From Pseudomonas sp. GM48 (GTDB lineage Bacteria; Pseudomonadota; Gammaproteobacteria; Pseudomonadales; Pseudomonadaceae), in contig NZ_AKJM01000180.1 of the NCBI RefSeq assembly GCF_000282335.1, forward strand, positions 1-46,786: DNA of 46,786 bases, given 5' to 3'. Made by a program: the position numbers and the translations under genes. The notes under the pieces were generated by a model that saw nothing but the letters and a program-made list of their open reading frames with translations, was not told the DNA's origin and searched no databases. Below are positions 22,944 to 32,747 of the stretch, in pieces (positions within the stretch are counted from its first letter, which is position 1; the number at the start of each line of letters is the position of its first letter).

Positions 22944-24038
22944 ATGAGCGACAACCGACAGTGGTCCCGCGAAGCGATCCGGATCATCGAAGCGGATTTC
23001 CAGCGCAGCGCCGACACCCACTTGATCCCCTTGCCGCTGCCGGGTTTCCCGGGCATCGAGTTGTATTTCAAGGATGAGTCCAGCCACCCCACAGGCAGCC
23101 TCAAGCACCGCCTGGCCCGCTCGCTGTTCCTGTATGCGCTGTGTAACGGCTGGCTCAAACCCGGTGCGCCGGTCATTGAGGCTTCCAGTGGTTCCACGGC
23201 GATATCCGAAGCGTATTTCGCGCGCATGCTGGGCTTGCCGTTCATTGCGGTGATGCCGGCGACCACGTCCAAAGAAAAGATCGCGCAAATCGCCTTCTAT
23301 GGTGGCCAAAGCCATCTGGTGGACGATCCGACCCAGATCTACGCCGAGTCCGAGCGTCTGGCGCGTGAACACGATGGGCACTTCATCGACCAATTCACCT
23401 ACGCCGAGCGCGCCACCGACTGGCGGGCGAACAACAACATCGCCGAGTCGATCTTTCATCAAATGCGTTTCGAGCAGCATCCCGAGCCGAGCTGGCTGAT
23501 TTCCAGCCCAGGCACTGGCGGCACCACGGCCACGTTGGGCCGATACGTGCGTTATCGCCAGCATTGCACCCGTGTGCTGTGTGCCGATGCCGAGCGTTCG
23601 GTGTTCTTCGATTACTACCAGACCGGCGATGCCAGCCTGCGCCTGGATCACGGCTCGCGCATCGAAGGCATTGGCCGGCCGCGTGTGGAAGCGTCGTTTC
23701 TGCCCAAGGTGATCGACGCGATGGTCAAGGTGCCGGATGCCTTGTCACTGGCGGCCATGCACTACCTGGCCGAGCGTCTGGGGCGGCATGTGGGCGGGTC
23801 GAGCGGGACCAACCTGATCGGCGCCTTGATGGCCGCTCAGCACATGAAAGCAGCTGGGGAAACGGGGTCGATGGTGGCGATTCTGTGTGACAGCGGCGAG
23901 CGTTACGCCACGACCTATTACGATCCGGAGTGGCTCAAGGCCCAAGGGTATGAATTGAGTGGTTCGATGGCTGCGGTGGCCGCGACGGTGGAGAGAGGGG
24001 AGCCGCTACCGGACTCGGTTTTGCGCGCCAATATCTGA
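22944..24038 (+). CDS. PLP-dependent cysteine synthase-family enzyme (Cds1-like cysteine desulfhydrase)
   Basis: A 364-residue fold-type II PLP enzyme. The PLP lysine lies in the motif SSHPTGSLKHRLARSLFLYA (Lys about residue 55). The substrate loop is EASSGSTAISEAYFARMLG and the phosphate-binding loop is SSPGTGGTT. This closely resembles Mycobacterium tuberculosis Cds1 (Rv3684), an L-cysteine desulfhydrase that releases H2S, pyruvate and ammonia. The ATG at 22944 (MSDNRQWSREAIRIIEAD) matches the family start. It is divergent from nhaA. Reaction direction (synthesis or desulfhydration) is inferred from the Cds1 likeness. A REPIN follows. Confidence 0.85.
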   Translation: MSDNRQWSREAIRIIEADFQRSADTHLIPLPLPGFPGIELYFKDESSHPTGSLKHRLARSLFLYALCNGWLKPGAPVIEASSGSTAISEAYFARMLGLPFIAVMPATTSKEKIAQIAFYGGQSHLVDDPTQIYAESERLAREHDGHFIDQFTYAERATDWRANNNIAESIFHQMRFEQHPEPSWLISSPGTGGTTATLGRYVRYRQHCTRVLCADAERSVFFDYYQTGDASLRLDHGSRIEGIGRPRVEASFLPKVIDAMVKVPDALSLAAMHYLAERLGRHVGGSSGTNLIGALMAAQHMKAAGETGSMVAILCDSGERYATTYYDPEWLKAQGYELSGSMAAVAATVERGEPLPDSVLRANI

Positions 24039-24054
24039 CACGGAGAAGATCAAA

Positions 24055-24144
24055 TGTGGGAGCGGGCTTGCTCGCGAAAGCGGTCAATCAGCCAACACAG
24101 ATGTTGGATGTGAAACCGACTTCGCGGGCAAGCCCGCTCCCACA
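24055..24144. repeat. REPIN (inverted pair, GTGGGAGC type)
   Basis: Arms TGTGGGAGCGGGCTTGCTCG and its near-complement (CGGGCAAGCCCGCTCCCACA) flank about 40 bases. It lies between the convergent Cds1-like and FAD oxidoreductase genes. Confidence 0.92.
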
Positions 24145-24155
24145 TTAGAGTGGTA

Positions 24156-25769
24156 TCAGGCCTCGAGACCGAGGATGTCCCGTGCCACTGCTTCTGCAAT
24201 GCGAATTCCGTCGACACCCGCCGACAGAATCCCGCCCGCATAACCGGCACCTTCACCGGCCGGGAACAAGCCTTTCACGTTCAGGCTCTGCATCGACTCA
24301 TTGCGGGTAATACGCAGCGGCGAGGAGGTGCGGGTCTCGATCCCGGTCAACACCGCGTCGTGCAGCGAGTAACCGCGAATCTGCTTCTCGAACGCCGGCA
24401 AGGCTTCGCGAATGGCTTCGATGGCGAACGCTGGCAAAGCCAGGGCCAGATCGCCCAGGGCAACACCCGGCTTGTAGGACGGCTCGACACTGCCCAGTTC
24501 GGTGGACGGTTTGCCCGCGATGAAATCGCCGACCAGTTGCGCCGGGGCTTCGTAGTTGCTGCCGCCCAGCACAAAGGCGTGGGATTCCAGGCGTTCCTGC
24601 AACTCGATACCGGCCAGTGGGCCGCCCGGATAATCGACTTCCGGGGTGATGCCGACGACGATCCCGGAGTTGGCATTGCGCTCGTTACGCGAGTACTGGC
24701 TCATGCCATTGGTCACTACGCGGTTCGGCTCGGACGTCGCCGCCACCACGGTGCCGCCCGGGCACATGCAGAAGCTGTAGACCGACCGGCCGTTCTTGGC
24801 GTGGTGCACCAGTTTGTAGTCGGCGGCGCCCAGTTTCGGGTGGCCGGCGTACTTGCCCAGGCGTGCGCGGTCGATCAGCGACTGCGGGTGCTCGATGCGG
24901 AAACCCACCGAGAACGGCTTGGCTTCCATGAACACGCCACGGCCGTGGAGCATGCGGAACGTGTCGCGGGCACTGTGGCCGAGGGCCAGAATCACGTGTT
25001 TCGAGTGGATTTGCTCGCCGCCATTGAGTTCGACGCCGACCAGTTGGCCGTCTTCGATCAACACGTCGGTGACCCGCTGCTGGAAGCGCACTTCGCCACC
25101 GAGGGCGCGAATCTGCTCACGCATGTTTTCCACGACACCGGTCAGGCGGAACGTACCGATGTGCGGCTTGCTGACATAGAGGATTTCTTCCGGTGCACCG
25201 GCCTTGACGAACTCGTGCAGGACTTTGCGGCCGAGGAATTTCGGATCCTTGATCTGGCTGTAGAGCTTGCCGTCGGAGAATGTCCCCGCGCCGCCTTCGC
25301 CGAATTGCACGTTGGATTCCGGGTTGAGCACGCTTTTGCGCCACAGGCCCCAGGTGTCCTTGGTGCGCTGGCGCACTTCGGTGCCACGTTCAAGGATGAT
25401 CGGCTTGAAGCCCATTTGCGCCAGCAGCAGCCCGGCGAAAATCCCGCACGGGCCGAAGCCGACCACGATCGGACGCGCGCTCGGATCGGTCGGCGCCTGG
25501 CCGACCATTTTGTAGCTGACATCCGGTGCCAGGTTGACGTTACGGTCATCGGCGAACTTGTTCAGCACCGCCGCCTCATCGCGAACTTCAAGGTCGATGG
25601 TGTAGATGAAGCACAGCTCGGAGGACTTTTTTCGCGCATCGTAGCTGCGCTTGAACAAGGTGAAATCGAGCAGGTCATCGCTGGCAAGCCCTAAGCGCTG
25701 CACGATAGCAGGGCGCAGGTCTTCATCGGGATGGTCGATCGGCAACTTGAGTTCGGTGATTCGTAACAT
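24156..25769 (-). CDS. FAD-dependent oxidoreductase (NAD(FAD)-utilizing dehydrogenase family)
   Basis: A 537-residue flavoprotein. An N-terminal 95-residue domain (LRITELKLPIDHPDEDLRPA) precedes the FAD Rossmann motif VVGFGPCGIFAGLLLAQMG and ERG (about 102-128). The second conserved region is ESNVQFGEGGAGTFSDGKLY and the C-terminal FAD contact is GLFPAGEGAGYAGGILSAG. This matches a widespread family of uncharacterised NAD(P)/FAD-dependent dehydrogenases related to the HI0933/GidA type. The substrate is unknown. The ATG at 25769 gives the conserved MLRITELKLPI start. Confidence 0.87.
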   Translation of the reverse strand: MLRITELKLPIDHPDEDLRPAIVQRLGLASDDLLDFTLFKRSYDARKKSSELCFIYTIDLEVRDEAAVLNKFADDRNVNLAPDVSYKMVGQAPTDPSARPIVVGFGPCGIFAGLLLAQMGFKPIILERGTEVRQRTKDTWGLWRKSVLNPESNVQFGEGGAGTFSDGKLYSQIKDPKFLGRKVLHEFVKAGAPEEILYVSKPHIGTFRLTGVVENMREQIRALGGEVRFQQRVTDVLIEDGQLVGVELNGGEQIHSKHVILALGHSARDTFRMLHGRGVFMEAKPFSVGFRIEHPQSLIDRARLGKYAGHPKLGAADYKLVHHAKNGRSVYSFCMCPGGTVVAATSEPNRVVTNGMSQYSRNERNANSGIVVGITPEVDYPGGPLAGIELQERLESHAFVLGGSNYEAPAQLVGDFIAGKPSTELGSVEPSYKPGVALGDLALALPAFAIEAIREALPAFEKQIRGYSLHDAVLTGIETRTSSPLRITRNESMQSLNVKGLFPAGEGAGYAGGILSAGVDGIRIAEAVARDILGLEA

Positions 25770-25864
25770 GGCGGGATCCGGTTCGCGGGGCGCACAACTG
25801 CGCCAGGGCGTTTGAAGCCGGCGATTATAAGCCGCAATGGCGCAGTCCCGTGAGGCCTAAACGA

Positions 25865-26533
25865 TCAGTCGTCGCGCGATCCGCCGAAATACCCGCAACC
25901 GCGTTGCACCTGGCCGTTGATACGCAGTTCGGCACTCATGTGCTGGATGCTGCCAGTGCTGCTATCGACGCAACGTTGCGGTGCGACCCACAACTCGACG
26001 TGCTGATTGTTGGCTTCGGTGCTGAGGTTGAAACGGCCGTCGCCCAGTTGTTCTTCGACGTAGGGCACGGCGAGGGGAGGCTGACCGGCGCGGTCGATGA
26101 CCATGCCTTTACCGCTGACTTTCACGCTCCATTCCGGGGCGTGGCCGGCGGCGCGCAGGATCAGTTGCTTGAAATTCGGATCGTCACACGCGCTGCCCGA
26201 TCGTTCGACGCGGTACAGCTGCTCCAGATCGAGCTGGCCGTCACCGCCGCTGCCGGGCACAACCCGCCCGCGCACGTCGGCAAACAGCTTGCCCTGCTTA
26301 TCCGCCAGGCTTGCGGCCTGTTGCAGAACGCTGGTACCGCCGGTGTCGTTGACCACATAGCGGTTTGCCTGGTTGCACGGCTGGAACACAAGTTTGCCGT
26401 CAGCCGCGGTCAACTGGCCTTGCATGCGTGTCTGGCCGACATGGGAGGCGCTCTGCCGCTCACCCTCGAACAACTGGCAAGCGGCGAACATCGGAAGCAG
26501 GGCAACGAGGACTAAGGAACGGGCAACACGCAT
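25865..26533 (-). CDS. COG3650-like lipoprotein
   Basis: A 222-residue predicted lipoprotein. MRVARSLVLVALLPMFAAC gives a lipobox Cys. GGAG lies eight bases before the ATG at 26533. A longer frame from 26551 lacks this. The body has an NlpE/COG3650-like beta pattern with paired Cys (FQPCNQANRYVV, SGSACDDPN, APQRCVD and QRGCGYFGG). It resembles Pseudomonas proteins annotated COG3650 family. It is divergent from the SecD-P1-like gene at 26708. Function unknown. Confidence 0.75.
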   Translation of the reverse strand: MRVARSLVLVALLPMFAACQLFEGERQSASHVGQTRMQGQLTAADGKLVFQPCNQANRYVVNDTGGTSVLQQAASLADKQGKLFADVRGRVVPGSGGDGQLDLEQLYRVERSGSACDDPNFKQLILRAAGHAPEWSVKVSGKGMVIDRAGQPPLAVPYVEEQLGDGRFNLSTEANNQHVELWVAPQRCVDSSTGSIQHMSAELRINGQVQRGCGYFGGSRDD

Positions 26534-26707
26534 CTTGGGGTCTCCTGACAAGTGCCGCCACGTTACTCAGGCTGACCGTTCACCACAAGACTGGAGTGGG
26601 TCTCTGGCACGGCAGAGGGCGATTTCCGGCAACATCTTGTGAATTGTTCCGATACCGAGTATCGGGATGCCAAAGGTAAGCTGCCGCTTTTTTTACAGGA
26701 GGCGGAG

Positions 26708-27064
26708 ATGAAGAAGGCGATGGGCTGGAAGATCGGGTTGTTTCTGATGGTGATGACGGGGGCCACGGGCAGTCACGCTGCCGAGATCAATTTGTCTTCG
26801 GCAACCGACTTCACCCGCATGGAGTTACTGTTGAAGGATAGCGACAGACTTCATTCGGGATTTGAAATGAATGTCACGCTCAGTCCTGAAGCAACTGAAC
26901 GTATGCAGCGCATTACCCGTGAGTCGGTAGGCCAGAATTTGACGCTGTCGATCAATGGTTGGACGGTCTCTACAGCGACAGTGCAATCGGTCTTGGGCGC
27001 GCAGTTCAGGGTGTCCATCCCGAAAGCTATCGCCAAAGACCTATTGCCCACGTTGGTTGATTGA
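26708..27064 (+). CDS. Periplasmic SecDF-P1-head-like protein
   Basis: A 118-residue exported protein. MKKAMGWKIGLFLMVMTGATGSHAA is cut as a Sec signal peptide in an SHA-A site. The mature part (VTLSPEATERMQRITRESVG, LTLSINGWTVSTATVQ, GAQFRVSIP) follows the P1 head subdomain of SecD (ls-ea..f..lT..nvG..la..ldg.v.sap). It has no SecD transmembrane region and stands alone, so it is not a translocase subunit by itself. GGAGGCGGAG precedes the ATG. The first codons of a longer frame at 26639 are not supported. Role unknown, perhaps a periplasmic binding module. Confidence 0.75.
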   Translation: MKKAMGWKIGLFLMVMTGATGSHAAEINLSSATDFTRMELLLKDSDRLHSGFEMNVTLSPEATERMQRITRESVGQNLTLSINGWTVSTATVQSVLGAQFRVSIPKAIAKDLLPTLVD

Positions 27065-27076
27065 GCTTGAACCGAC

Positions 27077-27676
27077 TCAGCCAACGTGAAAGGTCTGACC
27101 CGTTTGTAGGCCTTCCACGCTTTTGGCGTAGGCCAAGGCCACATCTACCGCAGGAACCGGCTTGAAGCCGCGGAAGTACGGTGCGTATTTACCCATGGCC
27201 TCGACTAGCACGTTGGGGCTGATCGAGTTCACCCGCAGGCCACGTGGCAGCTCGATGGCGGCGGCGCGGACGAAACTGTCCAGCGCGCCATTGACCAGCG
27301 CTGCCGAGGCACCGCTGTAAATCGGATCGTGGCTGAGGACACCGCTGGTGAGGGTGAACGAGGCGCCGTCATTGGCGAATTCGCGGCCGATCAGCAGCAG
27401 GTTGACCTGGCCCATCAGTTTGTCTTTCAGGCCCAGGGCAAAGCTTTCTGCGGTCATTTCGTTGAGCGGCGCGAAGGTCACGTTGCCGGCGGCACACACC
27501 AGCGCATCGAATTTTCCGGTCTGCTCGAACAATTTGCGAATCGAGGCGCTGTCGCTGATGTCCACCTGAAAGTCGCCACTGGTACGACCGATGCGGATGA
27601 TTTCGTGGCGTTGGGACAGCTCCTTGTCGACTGCCGAACCGATGGTGCCGTTTGCGCCGATCAAAAGAATTTTCAT
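27077..27676 (-). CDS. Short-chain dehydrogenase/reductase (SDR)
   Basis: A 199-residue short SDR. The cofactor motif is LLIGANGTIGSAVDKEL (GxxGxIG). The downstream NNAG-type motif is CAAGNV. The active-site Ser and Tyr pair is LTSGVLS with YSGASAALVNGA; the usual YxxxK Lys is replaced (Tyr-Ser-Gly-Ala-Ser), as in several atypical SDRs. RVNSISPNVLVEAM follows. The ATG at 27676 has GAGGATC upstream, and a long in-frame extension to 28006 would overlap the LysR gene. It is divergent from the LysR regulator at 27782, the classic regulator-target arrangement. The substrate is unknown. Confidence 0.85.
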   Translation of the reverse strand: MKILLIGANGTIGSAVDKELSQRHEIIRIGRTSGDFQVDISDSASIRKLFEQTGKFDALVCAAGNVTFAPLNEMTAESFALGLKDKLMGQVNLLLIGREFANDGASFTLTSGVLSHDPIYSGASAALVNGALDSFVRAAAIELPRGLRVNSISPNVLVEAMGKYAPYFRGFKPVPAVDVALAYAKSVEGLQTGQTFHVG

Positions 27677-27781
27677 GGGGGTGATCCTCGTGTGGGTTGA
27701 ACGAGGTTTTAGTTTAGGGTGGTTTTTTCTTGGGATAAGCGCACTAATAGGCAACCTTTGGTTTTCAAATGGAAACAATCC

Positions 27782-28690
27782 GTGAGCGAGATGGATGACC
27801 TGGCCGCATTCGCCGTATTGATCGAAGCGGGAAGTTTCACTCTGGCGGCGCAGCAGCTCGGTTGCAGCAAAGGCCAGTTGTCCAAGCGCATCAGCCAGCT
27901 GGAAGCGCAGTTTTCTGTGGTGTTGTTGCAACGGACCACCCGCCGTTTGAGCCTGACCGCGGCCGGGGCTGCGTTGTTGCCTCAGGCCCAGGCACTGGTG
28001 GTGCAAGTCGAGCGGGCGCGTCAGGCCCTGGCGCGTCTGAAGGACGATATGACTGGTCCGGTGCGGATGACGGTTCCGGTGTCGCTCGGGGAAACCTTCT
28101 TCGATGGCCTGTTGCTGGAGTTCTCCGCCAAATACCCTCAGGTGCAGATCGAACTGGAGCTCAACAACAGCTATCGCGAGCTGTCCCGTGACGGCTTCGA
28201 CCTAGCGATTCGCTCGGACGTGGCCATTGACCAACGACTGGTGGCGCGTCCGCTGCTGGCGTGGCAAGAGTTGACCTGTGCCAGCCCGGCCTATCTGGAG
28301 CAATACGGTGAACCGCAAACACCCCAGGAGCTGGCCGGGCATCGCTGCCTGCTCAATAGCCATTACAGCGGCCGTGAAGAATGGCTGTATCACCAGCAGC
28401 ACGAGTTATTGCGGGTGCGGGTGTCGGGGCCGTTCGCCAGCAACCACTACAACCTTTTGAAAAAAGCCGCACTGGTCGGCGCCGGTATTGCGCGCCTGCC
28501 ATCCTACTGTTTGCCAACAGAACTGGCCGACGGGCGTTTGCGATGGCTCCTGCGCGATTATCAGACCCGCAGCATGCCGATGTACCTGGTGCATCCGTAT
28601 CAGGGTGGGTTGCCCAAGCGCACGCAGGTGCTGGCGGATTATTTGATCGGGTGGTTCAAGCGCAGTGGGGAGGTGTTGGACCGCTTGTAA
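27782..28690 (+). CDS. LysR-family transcriptional regulator
   Basis: A 302-residue LysR regulator. The N-terminal winged helix-turn-helix (MDDLAAFAVLIEAGSFTLAA, GQLSKRISQLEAQF, LLQRTTRRLSLTAAG) binds DNA. The C-terminal effector domain (GPVRMTVPVSLGETFFDGLL onward, LAIRSD) follows. GTG at 27782 (VSEMDDLAAF) is chosen because GGAAA precedes it at a good distance. The ATG at 27791 is an alternative. It is divergent from the SDR gene and probably controls it. The inducer is unknown. Confidence 0.9.
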   Translation: MSEMDDLAAFAVLIEAGSFTLAAQQLGCSKGQLSKRISQLEAQFSVVLLQRTTRRLSLTAAGAALLPQAQALVVQVERARQALARLKDDMTGPVRMTVPVSLGETFFDGLLLEFSAKYPQVQIELELNNSYRELSRDGFDLAIRSDVAIDQRLVARPLLAWQELTCASPAYLEQYGEPQTPQELAGHRCLLNSHYSGREEWLYHQQHELLRVRVSGPFASNHYNLLKKAALVGAGIARLPSYCLPTELADGRLRWLLRDYQTRSMPMYLVHPYQGGLPKRTQVLADYLIGWFKRSGEVLDRL

Positions 28691-28706
28691 TGGATTGCAC
28701 AAAACC

Positions 28707-28796
28707 TGTGGGAGCGGGCTTGCTCGCGAATGCGGCGTGTCAGACAACAACAATGTCGACTGACCCTCCCTATTCGCGAGCAAGCCCGCTGCCACA
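28707..28796. repeat. REPIN (inverted pair, GTGGGAGC type)
   Basis: Left arm TGTGGGAGCGGGCTTGCTCG; right arm ends GCTGCCACA with one base change. It lies between the convergent LysR and livF genes. Confidence 0.9.
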
Positions 28797-28833
28797 AGGG
28801 ATCTTCAACGTTGTGGAAAAGGTGCCAGGCATA

Positions 28834-28861
28834 AAAAAACGGCCTGCAAAGGCCGTTTTTT
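28834..28861. terminator. Bidirectional terminator between LysR and livF genes
   Basis: Stem AAAAAACGGCC / GGCCGTTTTTT with loop TGCAAA. The flanking A and T runs let it work in both directions, ending the LysR message and the liv operon. Confidence 0.88.
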
Positions 28862-28877
28862 GTTTTACCGCAAAGGC

Positions 28878-29579
28878 TTAGCCGCCGAGGTACGCTTCGC
28901 GCACTTTCGGGTCGGTCAGCAGCGCTTCACCGGTGCCTTGCATCACTACCCGGCCGTTCTCCAGCACGTAGGCGCGGTCAGCGATCTTCAGCGCCTGGTT
29001 GGCGTTTTGCTCGACCAGGAACACGGTCACACCGTCCTTGCGCAGCTGTTCGATGATGTCGAAGATCTGCTGGATGATGATCGGTGCCAGGCCCAGGGAA
29101 GGTTCGTCGAGCAGCAACAGCTTGGGCTTGCTCATCAGCGCACGGCCGATGGCGAGCATTTGCTGTTCGCCGCCGGACATGGTGCCGCCACGCTGGCTGA
29201 AGCGTTCTTTCAGGCGCGGGAAAAGTCCGAGGACCTTGTCCATCTGTTCCTGATAATCGCCCTTGTCGGTGAAGAAACCACCCATGGAGAGGTTTTCTTC
29301 CACTGTCAGGCGGGAAAACACCCGACGACCTTCCGGCACCACGGCAATGCTCTTGCGCATGATATGCGAGGAGTCCTGGCCGACCAGTTCCTCACCCATG
29401 TAGCGGATGCTGCCGCTGTGGGCCTGCGGCGAACCGCAGAGCGTCATCAGCAGGGTCGACTTGCCGGCACCGTTGGCGCCGATCAGGGTCACGATCTCGC
29501 CCTGACGGACTTCGACGTTGACGCTGTGCAGGGCCTGGATCTTGCCGTAGAAGGTGGAAACGTTTTCGAACTGCAGCAT
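28878..29579 (-). CDS. livF: Branched-chain amino-acid ABC transporter ATPase LivF (BraG)
   Basis: A 233-residue ATPase, last gene of the branched-chain amino-acid importer (LIV-I / Bra system) for leucine, isoleucine and valine. Walker A is GANGAGKST. The signature is MSGGEQQMLAIGRAL and Walker B LLLLDEPSLGLAP. It works as a heterodimer with LivG on the cytoplasmic face of LivHM. It begins directly after the livG stop. Called BraG in P. aeruginosa. Confidence 0.95.
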   Translation of the reverse strand: MLQFENVSTFYGKIQALHSVNVEVRQGEIVTLIGANGAGKSTLLMTLCGSPQAHSGSIRYMGEELVGQDSSHIMRKSIAVVPEGRRVFSRLTVEENLSMGGFFTDKGDYQEQMDKVLGLFPRLKERFSQRGGTMSGGEQQMLAIGRALMSKPKLLLLDEPSLGLAPIIIQQIFDIIEQLRKDGVTVFLVEQNANQALKIADRAYVLENGRVVMQGTGEALLTDPKVREAYLGG

Positions 29580-30347
29580 TTACGCTTCCCCCAGGTAGGC
29601 TTTGATCACTTCAGGATTGTCGCGGATCTGTTCCGGCGTACCGTTGGCCAGGGGGGTGCCCTGGTTGATCACGACGATGTGGTCGGAAATGCTCATGACC
29701 AGTTTCATGTCGTGCTCGATCAGCAGCACGGTGACGTTGTGTTCTTCACGCAGCACACTGATCAGCGCCTTGAGGTCTTCGGTTTCCTTCGGGTTCAGGC
29801 CGGCGGCCGGTTCGTCGAGCATGAGGATCCGAGGGCGGGTCATCATGCAGCGGGCGATTTCCAGGCGACGTTGCTGACCGTAGGCCAGGGTGCCGGCCGG
29901 ACGGTTGGCGAACTCCTTGAGGTGAACCTTGTCCAGCCAGTACTCGGCGTACTCCATGGCCTCGCGTTCGCTTCTGCGAAATGACGGGGTCTTGAACAGA
30001 CCGGACAGGAAGTTGGTGTTCAAGTGACGGTGCTGTGCGATCAAGAGGTTCTCGACCGCGGTCATGTCCTTGAACAGCCGCACGTTCTGGAAAGTACGCA
30101 CCACGCCTTTGAGGGCGATCTTGTGGCCGGGCAGGCCCTCGATGGCCTCGCCGTCCAGCAGGATGCTGCCGCCGCTCGGCTTGTAGAAGCCGGTCAGGCA
30201 GTTGAACACGGTGGTCTTGCCGGCGCCGTTGGGGCCGATCAGAGCCACGACCTGCTTTTCCTTCACGCTCAGGGCTACGCCGTTGACCGCCAGCAAACCG
30301 CCGAAGCGCATGCTCAGATTTTCTACTTTAAGGATCTCGCGGCTCAT
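29580..30347 (-). CDS. livG: Branched-chain amino-acid ABC transporter ATPase LivG (BraF)
   Basis: A 255-residue ATPase. Walker A is GPNGAGKTT, the signature is AYGQQRRLEIAR and Walker B ILMLDEPAAGLNP. The long family insert after Walker A (FYKPSGGSILLDGEAIEGLP) is present. The start overlaps the livM stop by four bases (ATGA), and livF follows at once. It pairs with LivF to power the LivHM channel. Called BraF in P. aeruginosa. Confidence 0.95.
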   Translation of the reverse strand: MSREILKVENLSMRFGGLLAVNGVALSVKEKQVVALIGPNGAGKTTVFNCLTGFYKPSGGSILLDGEAIEGLPGHKIALKGVVRTFQNVRLFKDMTAVENLLIAQHRHLNTNFLSGLFKTPSFRRSEREAMEYAEYWLDKVHLKEFANRPAGTLAYGQQRRLEIARCMMTRPRILMLDEPAAGLNPKETEDLKALISVLREEHNVTVLLIEHDMKLVMSISDHIVVINQGTPLANGTPEQIRDNPEVIKAYLGEA

Positions 30348-31596
30348 TTACGCAGCTCCATGTGAGGACGTTGCATGGGCAGCAGACCTTGAGGACGCCA
30401 GATCATCATCAGCACCATCAGGGCGCCGAACATCAACATGCGGTATTCGCTGAAGTCACGCATCAGCTCGGGCAACAGGATCATCACGACGGCCGCGAGG
30501 ACCACGCCCAACTGCGAGCCCATGCCGCCCAGCACCACGATGGCGAGGATGGTGGCCGACTCGATGAAGGTGAACGACTCCGGCGTCACCAGACCCTGAC
30601 GTGCGGCGAAGAAGCTACCGGCGAAACCGGCGAAGCAGGCGCCGAGGGTGAAGGCCGACAGCTTGATCACGGTCGGGTTCAGGCCCAGGGCACGGCAGGC
30701 GATTTCGTCTTCACGCAAGGCTTCCCAGGCACGACCGATCGGCATGCGCAGCAGGCGGTTGATCACGAACAGCGCGAACAGCGCCAGCAACAACGCAACG
30801 AGGTAGAGGAAAACCACCTTGCTGACGGGGTTGTAGGTCAGGCCGAAGTACTCGTGGAAGGTCTGCATGCCTTCGGCGGCCGTTCTATCGAAGCTCAGGC
30901 CGAACAGCGTCGGTTTGGGGATGTTGCTGATGCCGTTAGGTCCGCCGGTGAGGTCCGTCAGGTTACGCAGGAACAGACGGATGATCTCACCGAAGCCCAG
31001 GGTCACGATCGCCAGGTAGTCACCGCGCAAACGCAGTACCGGGAAACCCAGCAGGAAACCGAAGGTGGCCGCCATCAACCCGGCGATTGGCAGGCAGATC
31101 CAGAAGCTCAGGCCATAGTAGTGCGACAGCAGCGCATAGCTGTAGGCGCCCACCGCGTAGAAACCGACGTAGCCCAGGTCGAGCAACCCCGCCAGACCGA
31201 CCACGATGTTCAGGCCCAGACCGAGCAGTACATAGATCAGAATCAGCGTGGCGATATCCACCGCACCGCGCGAGCCGAAGAACGGCCACACCAGAGCGAC
31301 CACGATCAACCCCATGATGATCCAGCGTTGGGTGCTGGGCAGGGTCATGAAGTGGCTGACCTTCGGCGAAACCAGCGAGCCTTTCGGCGCTGACTTCATC
31401 ATGGTGCTCCACTGCTTGTCGAACAGCACCCGCAGGAACATCAGCACCGAGCTGGCGGTGATGATGAACAGCGTAGAGGTACTGGCACCCAGTACTTCGA
31501 GGTTGATGCCGGCGATGGACAGTTTCAGACCGAGTACCGGATAGGCCACGGCCCAGACCAGCAGGGCGCTGAACAGCGCTTGTTTAAGATTCCTAG

Positions 31597-31600
<4 letters not shown>
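30344..31600 (-). CDS. livM: Branched-chain amino-acid ABC transporter permease LivM (BraE)
   Basis: A 418-residue inner-membrane permease with about ten hydrophobic segments. The LivM pattern includes YVLLGLGLNIVVGLAGLLDL, GFPVLRLRGDYLAIVTLGFG and the C-terminal ATILAIVVLGGMGSQLGVVL. It forms the channel with LivH. Four-base overlaps join it to livH upstream and livG downstream. The start of the N-terminus is longer than in some relatives, as in E. coli LivM (425 residues). Confidence 0.94.
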
Positions 31601-32520
<920 letters not shown>

Positions 32521-32703
32521 TACAACGCTCCTAAAAACCTGATACGCATTTCACTGGTGGAGTCATGTTCCGGCCCGGGCTGTGTGGTCTGTGGCCACCT
32601 TCGCACAAGCGTTTGCCAGCGAACCGCTGGTGACGGTTTTAAGATTTTCAGGTGAATCAGTTCCCGGATCACGGGACCCTGACCCATTAACCTCGTAAAA
32701 CAA

Positions 32704-32727
32704 AGCCCACTGCTCGCGCAGTGGGCT
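32704..32727 (-). terminator. Intrinsic terminator/attenuator between livK(braC) and livH
   Basis: A 10-bp perfect stem (AGCCCACTGC / GCAGTGGGCT, four-base loop) followed on the minus strand by TTGTTTT. It lies just after the binding-protein gene and would lower expression of the permease and ATPase genes relative to it, as in the his operon at 941-962. Confidence 0.85.
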
Positions 32728-32747
32728 CTATTACTTATGGAGCCAGT

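Noticed and set aside
27676..28006. Long N-terminal extension of the SDR gene
   Set aside because: It would overlap the LysR gene on the other strand and lacks the SDR cofactor motif at its start. The ATG at 27676 has a good RBS.
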